In this document: piece after piece, positions 1 through 8,884 of the stretch
Numbering within the stretch: the first letter of the stretch is position 1
Layout: the number at the start of each line of letters is the position of its first letter
Assembly (NCBI RefSeq): GCF_004364325.1
Contig: NZ_SOCP01000002.1
Span: 62,001 to 126,000 of the forward strand
DNA from: Actinophytocola oryzae
Lineage (GTDB): Bacteria; Actinomycetota; Actinomycetes; Mycobacteriales; Pseudonocardiaceae
Length of the DNA stretch: 64,000 nucleotides
Direction of reading: 5' to 3'
The notes under the pieces: model-generated
Seen by the model: the letters and a program-made list of their open reading frames with translations, nothing else
Database searches by the model: none
What the model was told of the DNA's origin: nothing
Program-made: the position numbers and the translations under genes

Positions 1-509
1 TCGTGACCAGCCTGCAGATGCGACGCATCGAGGGTGGCTGGGGACTGCTCTCGATGGTGCAGCTGACGACCGCCGTGGTGGCCCCGACCGGTTGGCTCTA
101 CCCGCTGGCGGTGCTCGCGACCGTCACCTACCGGCCCGGCCGCGACCCGCAGCTCGTGCTGCTGCTCAGCGACCAGTTCTGGCTGACCTACGTCGGCATC
201 GCGGCGATCTTCGTGGTGAACGTCGCGGTGATCGGCGTCTCGGCGCTCGTCGACCGGCGCCCGGAACCGGTGTTCCCCCGCTGGTTCGGGTACTTCAACT
301 TCGTCGTGGCCCTCGCGCTGCTGCCCGGCGTGTTCGTCTACGTGTCCTCGTCGGGACCGTTCGCCTGGGACGGCCTGTTCGCGATGATGTTGCCGGCGGT
401 CGCCTTCGTGGTCTGGAAGGTCCTCATGATCGTGTACCTGCTGCGCGCGGTGCGGTCCGAGGAGCGGGAGGCGAGGCGCGACCCGGAGTCGCTGCCTGCC
501 GCGGTCTGA
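1..509 (+). CDS. Membrane protein, C-terminal part (5' truncated)
   Basis: The reading frame is open from the window edge and codes for at least 168 residues with about four hydrophobic segments. The C-terminal half reads PVFPRWFGYFNFVVALALLP and then GPFAWDGLFAM, a pattern I associate with uncharacterised actinobacterial integral membrane proteins of about 230 residues that lie beside steroid and acyl-CoA catabolism genes. On that basis the true start is probably upstream of the window and the GTG at position 3 is internal. No enzymatic motif is visible. It sits at the edge of the acyl-CoA block, which suggests but does not prove a role in uptake or membrane adaptation. Confidence 0.7.
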   Translation, partial: VTSLQMRRIEGGWGLLSMVQLTTAVVAPTGWLYPLAVLATVTYRPGRDPQLVLLLSDQFWLTYVGIAAIFVVNVAVIGVSALVDRRPEPVFPRWFGYFNFVVALALLPGVFVYVSSSGPFAWDGLFAMMLPAVAFVVWKVLMIVYLLRAVRSEEREARRDPESLPAAV

Positions 510-554
510 CGGTTCGTGACGGCCGGGCGGGGACGCCGCTCGGCCGTCACGTGC

Positions 555-1595
555 TCACTCCCTGCCCACGGCGGCGTTCGTCCGCGGGGGCGCACCGGCC
601 CGCACGGTGTCGAGCAGTGCGAGGCTCGCCCTGGCGTACGCCGCCCGCCGGCGGCCGCTCACCAGGAAGCTCGGCGGCGCGAAGTAGGCGACCTCCCTCG
701 GCAGTGTGGTGCCGCGTCGCGCCAGCGCCGCCTTCGCGTCCTCGGTGGTTCCGCAGACGGCGATCTCGGTGAGCATGTCGTCGGTCACGGCGTCCGCCAT
801 GGCGTCGGTGTCACCGTGGCGGAACGCCGTGCGCAGCCGCTCGACCGGTGCCTCCCAACCGTGGTGGGCGACGAGCGGGTCGTAGGTGCGCACCGTGAGG
901 TAGAAGGCGATCATGCGCCGCGCGTCGGTGATCGCGCGTTCCGGTGCCGCGTCGTCGATCGCGGTGATGACCCAGCCGTGTTCCTCGGGTCTGCGCGTGC
1001 GGGCGACCGCGGCGACCCCCGTCGCCACGGCCGGCCGCACGACGTCCCGCCACCAGCTCCTGGTGAAGAGCCCGTGCCCGACCACGCCGTCCGCGACCCG
1101 GCCCGCCGCCGTCGCCATCCGCGAGTTGAACGCCCCCAGCAGCACGGGGATGTCCAGGCGCCCGAGCACCGGGGCACGCACGTCGGCGTCCACGGTGTGG
1201 AACTCACCGGCGTAGCGGACCCGTTCGCCGTTCTCCGCGTGCAGCCAGGCCCGGACCACGTCGATCGTCTCGACGATCCTCGCGACCGGCCGCTCGGGCG
1301 GGACGCCGAACCAGTCCCGGTTGATCCTGGCCGCACCGGCGCCGAGCCCCAGGAACAGCCGGCCGGGGGCCTTCTGGTGCAGCTGGCGCATCGCCGCGGC
1401 GTGTGCGTAGGGCGTGCGGGCGAAGGCGTAGGCGATGGCCGGGCCGACGCGCGCGTTCCCGGTGTTCGCCACCATCTCGCCCAGCGTGGTGTAGGCGTCC
1501 TGCCCGGCGAAGTCACCCGAGCAGAACGCCCCGGCCCCCGCCTGTTCGGCCTCGGCCGCGACCGCCGGACCCGGCCATGGCATGCCGAACAACAT
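555..1595 (-). CDS. LLM-class F420-dependent oxidoreductase
   Basis: The 346-residue product resembles the luciferase-like monooxygenase family in its F420-using branch. It has the N-terminal barrel strand with Phe/Cys near residue 20, the segment LHQKAPGRLFLGLGAG that is typical of F420-dependent oxidoreductases, and a C-terminal regulatory-looking helix. Such enzymes move hydride between F420 and alcohols, enones or other redox centres in the cytoplasm. I chose the ATG at 1595 because AGGAGG lies 8 bases upstream; the alternative GTG at 1604 would overlap this ribosome site. It is downstream of the crotonase gene on the same strand, 47 bases away, with a copy of the block's AT-rich motif between them. 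Substrate unknown. Confidence 0.85.
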   Translation of the reverse strand: MLFGMPWPGPAVAAEAEQAGAGAFCSGDFAGQDAYTTLGEMVANTGNARVGPAIAYAFARTPYAHAAAMRQLHQKAPGRLFLGLGAGAARINRDWFGVPPERPVARIVETIDVVRAWLHAENGERVRYAGEFHTVDADVRAPVLGRLDIPVLLGAFNSRMATAAGRVADGVVGHGLFTRSWWRDVVRPAVATGVAAVARTRRPEEHGWVITAIDDAAPERAITDARRMIAFYLTVRTYDPLVAHHGWEAPVERLRTAFRHGDTDAMADAVTDDMLTEIAVCGTTEDAKAALARRGTTLPREVAYFAPPSFLVSGRRRAAYARASLALLDTVRAGAPPRTNAAVGRE

Positions 1596-1642
1596 CGGTG
1601 CCACCTCCTAAAGAGGATACTTAATTGGAGCGTACGGGATGG

Positions 1643-2416
1643 TCAGCGCAGCGTCCACTTCCGACGGGGGACCGTCGCGCGGTCCACCTCGGCCCTGCCG
1701 ATCGGGTTCCCGAGCTGCGTGTAGGACAGGCCGGTGCGCAGTGCCTGGGTGCGGGTCATGTCGAGCGACTCCCAGATGGCGCGCACGGTGCCCTGGACCG
1801 CGGCAGGCGGTTTCGCCGCGATGACGCGGGCGATCTCGTCGGCGCGCGCCCACAGCTCCGCCCTCGGCACCACCTCGGTGACCAGCCCGATGCGCAGCGC
1901 CTGCGCCGAGGACACCCGCTCGTCCAGGCCCAGCAGGGCGATGCGCAGCGCCTCGCCGAGCGGGACGCGGCGGGCGAGCCCGATCGGCTCCAGTGCGGCG
2001 GTCAGCCCGTAGCTCACGTGCGGGTCGAAGAAGGTCGCGTCGTCGGAGCAGATGGCGATGTCGGCCTCGTTGAGCCAGTAGAACGCCCCGCCCGCCGCCA
2101 TGCCCTGCACCGCGCACACGAACGGCTTCCACACCCGGTTGAGCTTGGGGGACAGGCGCTCGCCCGGGTCGGTCTGGCTCCACACGTTGGGGTGCCTGTC
2201 GATCCCCTCCTTGACGTCCATGCCGGTGCAGAAGGCGCGGTCACCCGCCGCGCGCAGGACGACGACGTGCACGTCGTCGTCGTCGCGCACCTCCCGCCAG
2301 ACCAGCTCGAAGTCCGCCAACATGGCCTCGTTGAAGCTGTTCATGGCCTCCGGGCGGTTCAGCGTGATCGTGAGGACGTGGTCGGCGACATCGACGAGAA
2401 CGGTCTTCGGCTCCAT
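1643..2416 (-). CDS. Enoyl-CoA hydratase/isomerase (crotonase) family protein
   Basis: The 257-residue protein has the crotonase fold signatures: LTITLNRPEAMNSFN near the N-terminus, AFCTGMDVKEG as the CoA-side oxyanion loop, and GMAAGGAFYWLNEADI. The two glutamates used by classical hydratases are not obvious: the usual Glu after the GGG turn is replaced by aromatic residues and the PEV segment reads DPHV. This may therefore be an isomerase, hydrolase or C-C lyase of the superfamily rather than a simple hydratase. The ATG at 2416 follows GGAG with an 8-base gap. It is transcribed divergently from the thiolase at 2492, and the 75 bases between them must hold both promoters. Confidence 0.85.
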   Translation of the reverse strand: MEPKTVLVDVADHVLTITLNRPEAMNSFNEAMLADFELVWREVRDDDDVHVVVLRAAGDRAFCTGMDVKEGIDRHPNVWSQTDPGERLSPKLNRVWKPFVCAVQGMAAGGAFYWLNEADIAICSDDATFFDPHVSYGLTAALEPIGLARRVPLGEALRIALLGLDERVSSAQALRIGLVTEVVPRAELWARADEIARVIAAKPPAAVQGTVRAIWESLDMTRTQALRTGLSYTQLGNPIGRAEVDRATVPRRKWTLR

Positions 2417-2491
2417 CCGGCAACTCCGCCCGTGGTTGGCTACAGCACATGCTCTTCCCGGCGCAGGCCAGAATAGAGTACAACCAATTGC
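2417..2491. promoter_or_regulatory. Divergent promoter region, crotonase / thiolase
   Basis: This is the only spacer between two genes transcribed away from each other. On the plus strand TAGAGT (2474-2479) fits a -10 element and would give a very short leader for the thiolase ATG at 2492. GTACAACCAAT (2478-2488) is one of a family of AT-rich motif copies found at promoters of this acyl-CoA block. Function is inferred. Confidence 0.4.
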
Positions 2492-3664
2492 ATGACCGAA
2501 GCCGTTCTGCTGTCCGCCTGCCGCACCGCCGTGGGCACCGCCCGCAAGGGCGCGCTGCGTGACGTGAGCGCGTTCGACCTCGCCGCCGTCGTGGTCCGGG
2601 AGGCCGTGGCGCGGTGCGGTCTCCCCTCGGCCAGCGTCGATGACGTCGTACTCGGCGAGTCCCTGGCCGGTGGCGGGGACATCGCCCGGCACGCGGCGCT
2701 CGTGGCCGGGCTCACCCACGCCCCCGGGCTGGCGCAGAACAGGCACTGCGCGTCCGGGCTCGCGAGCGTGGCGACCGCCGCGGCGAGCGTGCGGGCCGGC
2801 ATGGACCGGGTGGTCGTCGCCGGTGGCACGCAGTCCTCGTCGACGGCCCCGGTGTCGCGGCGACGGGTTCCCGGCACCGACGAGTGGCAGGACCCGTGGA
2901 GCTCGCCGTCCCACGTGTCCACACCGGACGCGCCCAACAACGACATGTCCGTCCTCGTCGGGTGGAACACCGCGCGACTCGCCGGCATCACCCGTGAGGA
3001 GATGGACGCCTGGGCCCTGCGGTCGCACCAGCGTGCGGTCCGGGCCATCGACGACGGGCGTTTCCGTGCGGAGATCGTCCCCGTGAAGGTCACCGACCGC
3101 GACGGCGCGGTGTCGGTCTTCGAGGTCGACGAACACCCCCGGCGCGACACCAGTGCGGCCAGGCTCGCCGCGCTCCCCGCGCTGAACGAGGAGATCCCCG
3201 GCTTCTCCGTGACCGCGGGCAACGCGAGCGGGGTGAACGACGGCGCCGCGGCCGTTGTCGTCGCCGACGCCGGGATCGCGGCGGAATACGGGGTCCGTCC
3301 ACTCGCGACGGTCCGCGCGTGGGCGAGCGTCGGGGTCGATCCCGTGGAGACGGGGTTCGCCCCGATCGGCGCGATCCGCAAGGCACTCGCCCGCGCGGGG
3401 GTCCGCGTCGAGGACGTCGACCTCTTCGAGATCAACGAGGCGTTCGCGTCGGTGCCCGTGGCCGCCGTCCGCGAGCTGGCGCTGGACCCCGAGCGGGTCA
3501 ACCCGTTCGGCAGCGGGTGCAGCCTCGGCCACCCGATCGCCGCGACCGGGGCCCGGATGGTCACCACACTCGCCCACGAACTCCACCGCCGCGGCGGCGG
3601 CACGGCCGTCGCCGCGATGTGCGCGGGTGGCGGCATGGGCTCCGCCATGGTGCTGACCGCCTGA
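2492..3664 (+). CDS. Thiolase (acetyl-CoA acyltransferase family)
   Basis: The 390-residue protein has all three catalytic blocks of degradative thiolases: the nucleophilic Cys86 in NRHCASGLAS, the GHP histidine in SLGHPIAATG, and the second cysteine in MCAGGGMGSA. ALFEINEAFA-like DLFEINEAFASVPV is also present. It is expected to cleave 3-ketoacyl-CoA with CoA to give acetyl- or propionyl-CoA in the last step of a beta-oxidation cycle. It leads a plus-strand group with a DoxX-like gene and an acyl-CoA ligase. The chain acted on cannot be told from sequence. Confidence 0.93.
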   Translation: MTEAVLLSACRTAVGTARKGALRDVSAFDLAAVVVREAVARCGLPSASVDDVVLGESLAGGGDIARHAALVAGLTHAPGLAQNRHCASGLASVATAAASVRAGMDRVVVAGGTQSSSTAPVSRRRVPGTDEWQDPWSSPSHVSTPDAPNNDMSVLVGWNTARLAGITREEMDAWALRSHQRAVRAIDDGRFRAEIVPVKVTDRDGAVSVFEVDEHPRRDTSAARLAALPALNEEIPGFSVTAGNASGVNDGAAAVVVADAGIAAEYGVRPLATVRAWASVGVDPVETGFAPIGAIRKALARAGVRVEDVDLFEINEAFASVPVAAVRELALDPERVNPFGSGCSLGHPIAATGARMVTTLAHELHRRGGGTAVAAMCAGGGMGSAMVLTA

Positions 3665-3688
3665 TCGCGTCTCTCCGGAGGGAAACGC

Positions 3689-4195
3689 ATGACCGCACGT
3701 GAGTCGGCCGGGCTCGACCTGGCCAGGTGGACCCTGCGGGCCGTCGTCGGCGGCACCATGATCGCGCACGGCGTGCGGCACGGGCGGACCCTGGAAGGCA
3801 CGGCCGGGTGGTTCGGCTCCATCGGCTTCCGGCAGCCGAAGCTCCAGGCCGTCGCCAGCTCGGTCGTCGAGGTCGGCGCGGGAGCCGCGCTGGTGGCCGG
3901 GGCCGGGACCCCGCTCGCGGCCGCCGCGGTGGTCGGCACCCTCGCCGTCGCCGCACGCTCGGTGCACCTGCCCAACGGGTTCTTCGTCGTGAACGAGGGC
4001 TACGAGTTCGTGCTCAACCTGAGCGCCGCGGCCGTGGCACTCGCCGCGCTCGGCCCCGGCCGGTTCAGCGTGGACCGCGCCGTCGGGGTCGACGGGTGGG
4101 GCAACGGACCCGGCCGCGCGGTGCTCGTCACCGGGCTGGGGCTCACCGCCGCCGCGGTCCAACTCGCCGCCTTCTGGCGCTCACCGGCCCGATGA
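3689..4195 (+). CDS. DoxX family membrane protein
   Basis: The 168-residue product has four hydrophobic helices and the DoxX-like opening LRAVVGGTMIAHGVRH, where an Arg-rich first helix is followed by HGxxK/R. DoxX proteins sit in the cytoplasmic membrane; some are associated with thiol or quinone redox systems, but most are uncharacterised. The start follows a GGAGGG at 3676-3681 after the thiolase stop. Its stop overlaps the ATGA at 4192, so it is co-transcribed with the ligase downstream. Function here is unknown. Confidence 0.8.
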   Translation: MTARESAGLDLARWTLRAVVGGTMIAHGVRHGRTLEGTAGWFGSIGFRQPKLQAVASSVVEVGAGAALVAGAGTPLAAAAVVGTLAVAARSVHLPNGFFVVNEGYEFVLNLSAAAVALAALGPGRFSVDRAVGVDGWGNGPGRAVLVTGLGLTAAAVQLAAFWRSPAR

Positions 4196-4212
4196 ACCCA
4201 CGAGGCGGTGCG

Positions 4213-5700
4213 ATGCCCGACGAGCGACCACTCCCGGCCAGGCTGCGCAGGGTGCTGGCCACCGACCCGGCGGCGACCGCGCTGACCTTCGAGGACCGCG
4301 ACTACCCGTGGGCGTTCCTGCGGCACGCGGTGGACGACCTCGAACGGCTGCTCGCCGACGCGGGTGTGCCGGACGCGCACCGGATCGGGATCGTCCTCCA
4401 CAACCGGCCAGGTCCGTTCGCCGCGCTCGTCGCGGTGATCGCCACGGGCCGTGAGCTGGTGACGCTGAGCCCGTTCCACGGCGACCTGGCCCTCGCCGAG
4501 GACATCACCACCCTCGCGCCCCACGTCGTCATCGCCGCACCCGAGGACTGGCGGCGCCCCGCGGTCGAGGTGGCGGCGGCCGGGGTCGCGGCGCTGCCGC
4601 TCGAGACGTGCGACGACGACCGACCGCTGCGTCCCCGTGCCGCCGCATGGGCCGCCGTGGCGCGACGGGAGCGGCGGGGGGACGTCGCCGTGCTCATGCA
4701 GACGAGCGGCACGACGGGACGGCCGAAGCGCGTCGAGCTGACCTACCGGAAGCTCACCGCCGCGTTCGAGGCGACGGGCACCCCGGTGGCGGCCACCGAG
4801 GTGCGCCTGCACGGCAAGGCGTCGATCCTGTGGACCTCGCTGGTGCACATCGGCGGTCTGTACTTCGCGATCGCCAACGTGGCCGCCGGGTTGCGCACCG
4901 CGCTGCTCGAACGGTTCGACGTGCCGAAGTGGGCCGCGCTCGTGCGGGCCACCCGCCCGCGCCGCCTGCGGCTGGCGCCGACCGCGCTGCGCATGGTGTT
5001 GCAGTCCGACCTGCCCGACGACACTTTCGCCTCCGTCGAGTCGGTGTCCTCCGGCACGGCGGCGCTCGCCCCCGACGACGCCGACCGGTTCACGGCCCGG
5101 TTCGGCGTCCCCGTGCTGTCGGTCTACGGCGCGACCGAGTTCGCCGGCGCGATCGCAGGCTGGGACCTCGGTCTCTACCGCGAGTGGTGGACCGCGAAGC
5201 GGGGCAGCGTCGGCCGTGCCTTCCGGGACATCGAGCTGCGGGTGGTCGACCCCGAGACCGGTGCGCCACTGGCCCGGGGCACCGTCGGCGTGCTGGAGGC
5301 CAAGGGCGCCCAGCTGCCCGCCGACGGGTGGGTGCGCACCACCGACCTCGCGACGGTCGACGACGACGGGTTCGTGTTCATCCACGGGCGTGTCGACGAC
5401 GCGATCAACCGGGGCGGCTTCACGATCGTGCCCAGCGTCATCGAGGACGTCCTGCGCGGTCATCCCGAGGTGCGGGACGCCGCCGCGGTCGGGATTCCCG
5501 ACGAGCGGCTCGGCGAGGTGCCGGTCGTGGCCGTCACGGTGCGCGACGGCGCCCGCACCACGCCCGCCGACCTGCGGGCGTGGCTGTCGGAGCGGATGGC
5601 GCGCTACCACCTGCCGACCGACATCAGGGTGGTCGCCGAACTGCCGCGCACGCCGTCGCTGAAGGTCAGCAGGCCGGACGTACGGGCGCTGTTCGACTGA
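4213..5700 (+). CDS. Acyl-CoA synthetase (AMP-forming), class I adenylate-forming enzyme
   Basis: The 495-residue protein has the P-loop TSGTTGRPKRVELTYRKL, the YGATEFAGAIAGWDLG block, the hinge GRVDDAINRGGFTIVP and a C-terminal RTPSLKVSR in which the Lys corresponds to the adenylation lysine. It should activate a carboxylic acid with ATP and CoA, the entry step for a degraded acid. The ATG at 4213 has a purine-rich GAGGCGG upstream; an alternative ATG at 4192 overlaps the DoxX stop and would add seven residues. The acyl pocket does not indicate a substrate. It is the only ligase in the catabolic block, so it probably primes that pathway. Confidence 0.9.
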   Translation: MPDERPLPARLRRVLATDPAATALTFEDRDYPWAFLRHAVDDLERLLADAGVPDAHRIGIVLHNRPGPFAALVAVIATGRELVTLSPFHGDLALAEDITTLAPHVVIAAPEDWRRPAVEVAAAGVAALPLETCDDDRPLRPRAAAWAAVARRERRGDVAVLMQTSGTTGRPKRVELTYRKLTAAFEATGTPVAATEVRLHGKASILWTSLVHIGGLYFAIANVAAGLRTALLERFDVPKWAALVRATRPRRLRLAPTALRMVLQSDLPDDTFASVESVSSGTAALAPDDADRFTARFGVPVLSVYGATEFAGAIAGWDLGLYREWWTAKRGSVGRAFRDIELRVVDPETGAPLARGTVGVLEAKGAQLPADGWVRTTDLATVDDDGFVFIHGRVDDAINRGGFTIVPSVIEDVLRGHPEVRDAAAVGIPDERLGEVPVVAVTVRDGARTTPADLRAWLSERMARYHLPTDIRVVAELPRTPSLKVSRPDVRALFD

Positions 5701-5706
5701 CCGGCC

Positions 5707-6477
5707 TCAGCGGGGCGCCATGCGGATCGCGCCGTCCAGCCGGACGGTCTGGCCGTTGAGGTAGGGGTTCTCCAGCATCTCGACGGCGAGCCGGGCGAAC
5801 TCGTCCGGCTCGCCGAGCCGCTTCGGGTGCGGCACCGACGCGGCGAGCCCGGCGCGGATGTCGTCACGCAACCGGCCGAGCATCGGGGTGTCCATGATGC
5901 CGGGGGCGATGGTGTTCACCCGGATCCCCCAGCTGGCCAGGTCCCTCGCCGCGACGAGGGTCATGCCGTGCACGCCTGCCTTGGCCGCGGTGTAGGAGGT
6001 CTGCCCGATCTGACCGTCGAACGCGGCAACAGACGCGGTGAGCACGATGGCGCCCCGGTCCCCGTCGTCGAGCGGGTCGCTCGCGGCGATGCCGGCCGCG
6101 GCCAGCCGAAGCACGTTGTAGGTGCCGACCAGGTTGACCCGCACCACCTCGGCGAACGTCGCGAGGTCGCCAGGACTCCGGTCCTTGCCGATGATGCGCT
6201 TGCGGTCACCGCCCCGCCCCGCGCAGTGCACGACGAACCGCAGCGGACCTCGCTGCGCCGCGGCGTCGAGCGCGGCGGCGACCCCGGCCTCGTCGGTGAC
6301 GTCCGCGGCGACGAACCGCGCCCCCGCGCCGAGGTTCGCGACCGCCTTCTCGCCGTGCTCGGCGGAGATGTCGACGATCACCACGTCGCCGCCCCGGTCG
6401 ACGATCCGCCGTGCCGTCGCGAGGCCGAGCCCGGAGGCGCCGCCGGTGACCAGTGCCGAACAACCCCTGATGTCCAT
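5707..6477 (-). CDS. SDR oxidoreductase, 3-hydroxyacyl-CoA dehydrogenase-like
   Basis: The 256-residue short-chain dehydrogenase carries the cofactor loop TGGASGLGLA, an acidic residue at the end of the second strand (VDIS, favouring NAD), the structural NLVGTYNVLR, Ser in TASVAAFDGQ and the catalytic pair in SYTAAKAG. The FDGQIGQ segment is typical of HSD10/FabG2-like 3-hydroxyacyl-CoA dehydrogenases. It would oxidise a 3-hydroxyacyl-CoA before thiolysis. It ends head-to-head with the ligase gene, six bases apart, and is followed on its own strand by the acyl-CoA dehydrogenase at 6487. A paralogue lies at 22606. Confidence 0.88.
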   Translation of the reverse strand: MDIRGCSALVTGGASGLGLATARRIVDRGGDVVIVDISAEHGEKAVANLGAGARFVAADVTDEAGVAAALDAAAQRGPLRFVVHCAGRGGDRKRIIGKDRSPGDLATFAEVVRVNLVGTYNVLRLAAAGIAASDPLDDGDRGAIVLTASVAAFDGQIGQTSYTAAKAGVHGMTLVAARDLASWGIRVNTIAPGIMDTPMLGRLRDDIRAGLAASVPHPKRLGEPDEFARLAVEMLENPYLNGQTVRLDGAIRMAPR

Positions 6478-6486
6478 GGAACTCCC

Positions 6487-7635
6487 TTACAGGCCGAGGG
6501 ACTTGCTGATGATCGTCTTCATGACCTCGCTGGTGCCGCCGTAGATGCGGGTCACGCGTGCGTCGGCGTAGAGCCGGGCGATCGGGTACTCGAGGATGTA
6601 GCCGTACCCGCCGTGCAGCTGCAGGCAGCGGTCGACCACGCGCCCCTGCGTCTCGGTGCAGAACAGCTTCGTCTTCGCCGCGTCCACCGGGTCCAGCTCA
6701 CCCGCGACGTGTGCGCCGATGGCCGCGTCGAGCATGGCCTGCGCGGCGTCGACCTCGGCGGCCATCGCGGCGAGCTCGAACTTCGTGTTCTGGAACTCGG
6801 CGAGCGGCCGGCCGAACACGACGCGGTCGCGCACGTAGGCGACGGTCAGGTCGACGGCCGTGCGGGCCTGCGCGACCGCGCCCACCGTGATCGCGAGCCG
6901 CTCCTGTGCGAGGTTGCGGCGGAGCAGGGTGAACGCGGCGCCCTCCGCGCCGAGCAGGTTGGCGGCCGGGACCCGGACCTCGGTGAACGACAGCTCCACG
7001 GTGTCCTGGGTGGACAGACCGAGCTTGTGCAGCCTGCGTCCCACCGCGAAGCCGGGCATGCCCTTCTCGACCACGAGCAGCGACAGGCCGGCGCGCCGGT
7101 CCCGGGGGTCGGTTCCCGTGCGCGCCACGACGATCACCACGTCGGCGTGCTCCCCGCCCGTGATGAACGTCTTGGCGCCGTCGAGCACGTAGTCCGCGCC
7201 GTCCCGGACGGCCGTCGTGGTGACGCCGGCCAGGTCGGAACCCGTGCCTGGCTCGGTCATCGCGATGGCGCTGTAGAGGTCGCCGGAGGCCAGCCCGGGG
7301 AACCACCTGGCCCGCTGCTCGTCGTTCGCCAGCCCGGTGAAGTAGGGCACGACGACGTCGAGGTGGGTGCGGAGCCCGCCGAGGGTCACGTTCGCCCTGG
7401 CGCACTCCTCCTGCAGCACCACGTTGAAGCGGTAGTCGTCGTGGCCGCCGCCGCCGTACTCCGCCGGGACGGACATGCCCATGACGCCGAGCTTGCCGAG
7501 GTCGGTGAACAGCTCACGGGGGACGAGGCCGGCTTCCCGCCACTGCTCGTAGACCGGGACGACCTCGCGTTCGAGGAAGCCGCGGACCATCACGCGGAAG
7601 TCCTCGTGCTCGGCGGTGAACAACGTGCGGCGCAT
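6487..7635 (-). CDS. Acyl-CoA dehydrogenase
   Basis: The 382-residue flavoenzyme has the FAD/acyl motifs AIAMTEPGTGSDL, TFITGGEHAD and, near the C-terminus, RIYGGTSEVMK with the catalytic-base glutamate of the medium/short-chain group. It appears self-sufficient, unlike the paired enzymes later in the block, and should form a 2,3-enoyl-CoA with electrons going to ETF. The ATG at 7635 has TACACT exactly six bases upstream on the minus strand and no ribosome site, so translation is probably leaderless. It shares a 115-base divergent promoter with the CaiB gene. Confidence 0.92.
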   Translation of the reverse strand: MRRTLFTAEHEDFRVMVRGFLEREVVPVYEQWREAGLVPRELFTDLGKLGVMGMSVPAEYGGGGHDDYRFNVVLQEECARANVTLGGLRTHLDVVVPYFTGLANDEQRARWFPGLASGDLYSAIAMTEPGTGSDLAGVTTTAVRDGADYVLDGAKTFITGGEHADVVIVVARTGTDPRDRRAGLSLLVVEKGMPGFAVGRRLHKLGLSTQDTVELSFTEVRVPAANLLGAEGAAFTLLRRNLAQERLAITVGAVAQARTAVDLTVAYVRDRVVFGRPLAEFQNTKFELAAMAAEVDAAQAMLDAAIGAHVAGELDPVDAAKTKLFCTETQGRVVDRCLQLHGGYGYILEYPIARLYADARVTRIYGGTSEVMKTIISKSLGL

Positions 7636-7750
7636 CAAATGAGTGTACGTATTACCAATGCTGACGGTCGGCAACATGAGACATCGCTCGCACATTGGCC
7701 GCCTGAGCTGATAAAGAGTATTACTAATTCTATCAACGAAAGGTTTGTTG
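7636..7750. promoter_or_regulatory. Divergent promoter region, acyl-CoA dehydrogenase / CaiB
   Basis: Two copies of an 11-base motif, GTATTACCAAT (7649-7659) and GTATTACTAAT (7718-7728), lie one near each gene start. On the minus strand TACACT (7642-7647) is spaced six bases from the ATG at 7635, the geometry of a leaderless promoter. The twin copies are consistent with a common operator, possibly for the GntR-type regulator at 21036; this is inference. Confidence 0.45.
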
Positions 7751-8884
7751 ATGCCACACGGACCACTGGCGGGCTGCCAGGTGGTGGAGCTGGGCGGTAT
7801 CGGTCCCGGCCCGTTCGCCGGGATGTTCCTCGCCGACCTCGGGGCGGACGTCATCCGGGTGGACCGCCCCGCCGATCGGGACGACCAAGCCAGGGGCGGC
7901 CCGGCCGACGTCCTCAACCGGGGCAAGCGTTCGGTGGTGCTCGACCTGAAGGAGCCGGCCGGCGTCGCCGCGCTGCTCGACCTGGTCGCCGGCGCCGACG
8001 TGCTGATCGAGGGTTTCCGGCCCGGCGTGACCGAACGGCTCGGTGTCGGGCCGCACGAGTGCCTGGCCCGCAACCCGGCACTGGTCTACGGCCGGATGAC
8101 GGGCTGGGGGCAGCACGGCCCGATGGCCGAGGACGCGGGCCACGACATCACCTACCTCGCGCTGACCGGCGCGCTCGGCGCGATCGGGTCCGCCGGTGGC
8201 GCCCCGCAGATCCCGCTCAACCTCGTCGGGGACTTCGGGGGCGGCGGCTGCTACCTCGTGATCGGCGTGCTCGCGGCCCTGCACGCGGCGGGGCGGTCCG
8301 GCCGAGGGCAGGTCGTGGACGCCGCCATCGTCGACGGCACCACGCACCTGCTCGCCAGCACCTTCGGCAAGTTGGGCCGTGGCGCGTGGACCGACGAGCG
8401 GGGCGTGAACCTGCTCGACGGCGGCGCGCCGTTCTACGCCGTCTACGAGACCGCCGACGGCCGCCACGTCGCGGTCGGCGCGCTCGAACCCAGGTTCTTC
8501 CGCCTGCTCGTCGACCTGCTCGGGCTCGACACCGACCCGGGCAGGCAGTACGACCGGGACTCGTGGCCGAAGCTGCGCCGCGACCTCGCGAGCCGGTTCG
8601 CCGAGCGCACCCGCGACGAGTGGGCGGCGGCCTTCGCGGGCACCGACGCCTGCGTGGCGCCCGTGCTGTCCCTGCGCGAGGCCGTGACCGACCCGCACCT
8701 GGCGGCACGCGCGAGCCTCGTCGTCCAGGACGGTGTGCCGCAGCCGGCCGCCGCCCCCCGCTTCTCCGGGACACCGACCAGCCCGGGGACCTCGGCGCCG
8801 GCCGTCGGCGCCGACACCGACGCCGTGTTGGCGGACCTGGACAGCCGCGCCGACCCGGTGGGACAGGAGAGGAGCCGACCATGA
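7751..8884 (+). CDS. CaiB/BaiF CoA-transferase family protein
   Basis: The 377-residue class III CoA-transferase-like protein has the characteristic N-terminus LAGCQVVELGGIGPGPFAGM, LADLGADVIRVDRP, the RGKRSVVLDLK block and GHDITYLALTGALG around the expected Asp. GHDITYL and GSAGGAPQIPLNLVGDFGGGG are typical of the alpha-methylacyl-CoA racemase branch, so racemisation of a 2-methylacyl-CoA is at least as likely as CoA transfer. That would fit breakdown of a methyl-branched side chain. The ATG at 7751 follows AAAGG with about seven bases. Its stop overlaps the thiolase start at 8881. Confidence 0.88.
   Translation: MPHGPLAGCQVVELGGIGPGPFAGMFLADLGADVIRVDRPADRDDQARGGPADVLNRGKRSVVLDLKEPAGVAALLDLVAGADVLIEGFRPGVTERLGVGPHECLARNPALVYGRMTGWGQHGPMAEDAGHDITYLALTGALGAIGSAGGAPQIPLNLVGDFGGGGCYLVIGVLAALHAAGRSGRGQVVDAAIVDGTTHLLASTFGKLGRGAWTDERGVNLLDGGAPFYAVYETADGRHVAVGALEPRFFRLLVDLLGLDTDPGRQYDRDSWPKLRRDLASRFAERTRDEWAAAFAGTDACVAPVLSLREAVTDPHLAARASLVVQDGVPQPAAAPRFSGTPTSPGTSAPAVGADTDAVLADLDSRADPVGQERSRP

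Noticed and set aside
1643-4162. Minus-strand open frame of 839 codons spanning the thiolase and DoxX genes
   Set aside because: It is an antisense overrun of the crotonase frame through GC-rich DNA; only the last 257 codons (from ATG 2416) have crotonase motifs.
5827-8880. Long plus-strand frame upstream of the thiolase at 8881
   Set aside because: Low-complexity Arg/Gly/Ala-rich translation antisense to the SDR and dehydrogenase; the thiolase starts at ATG 8881.
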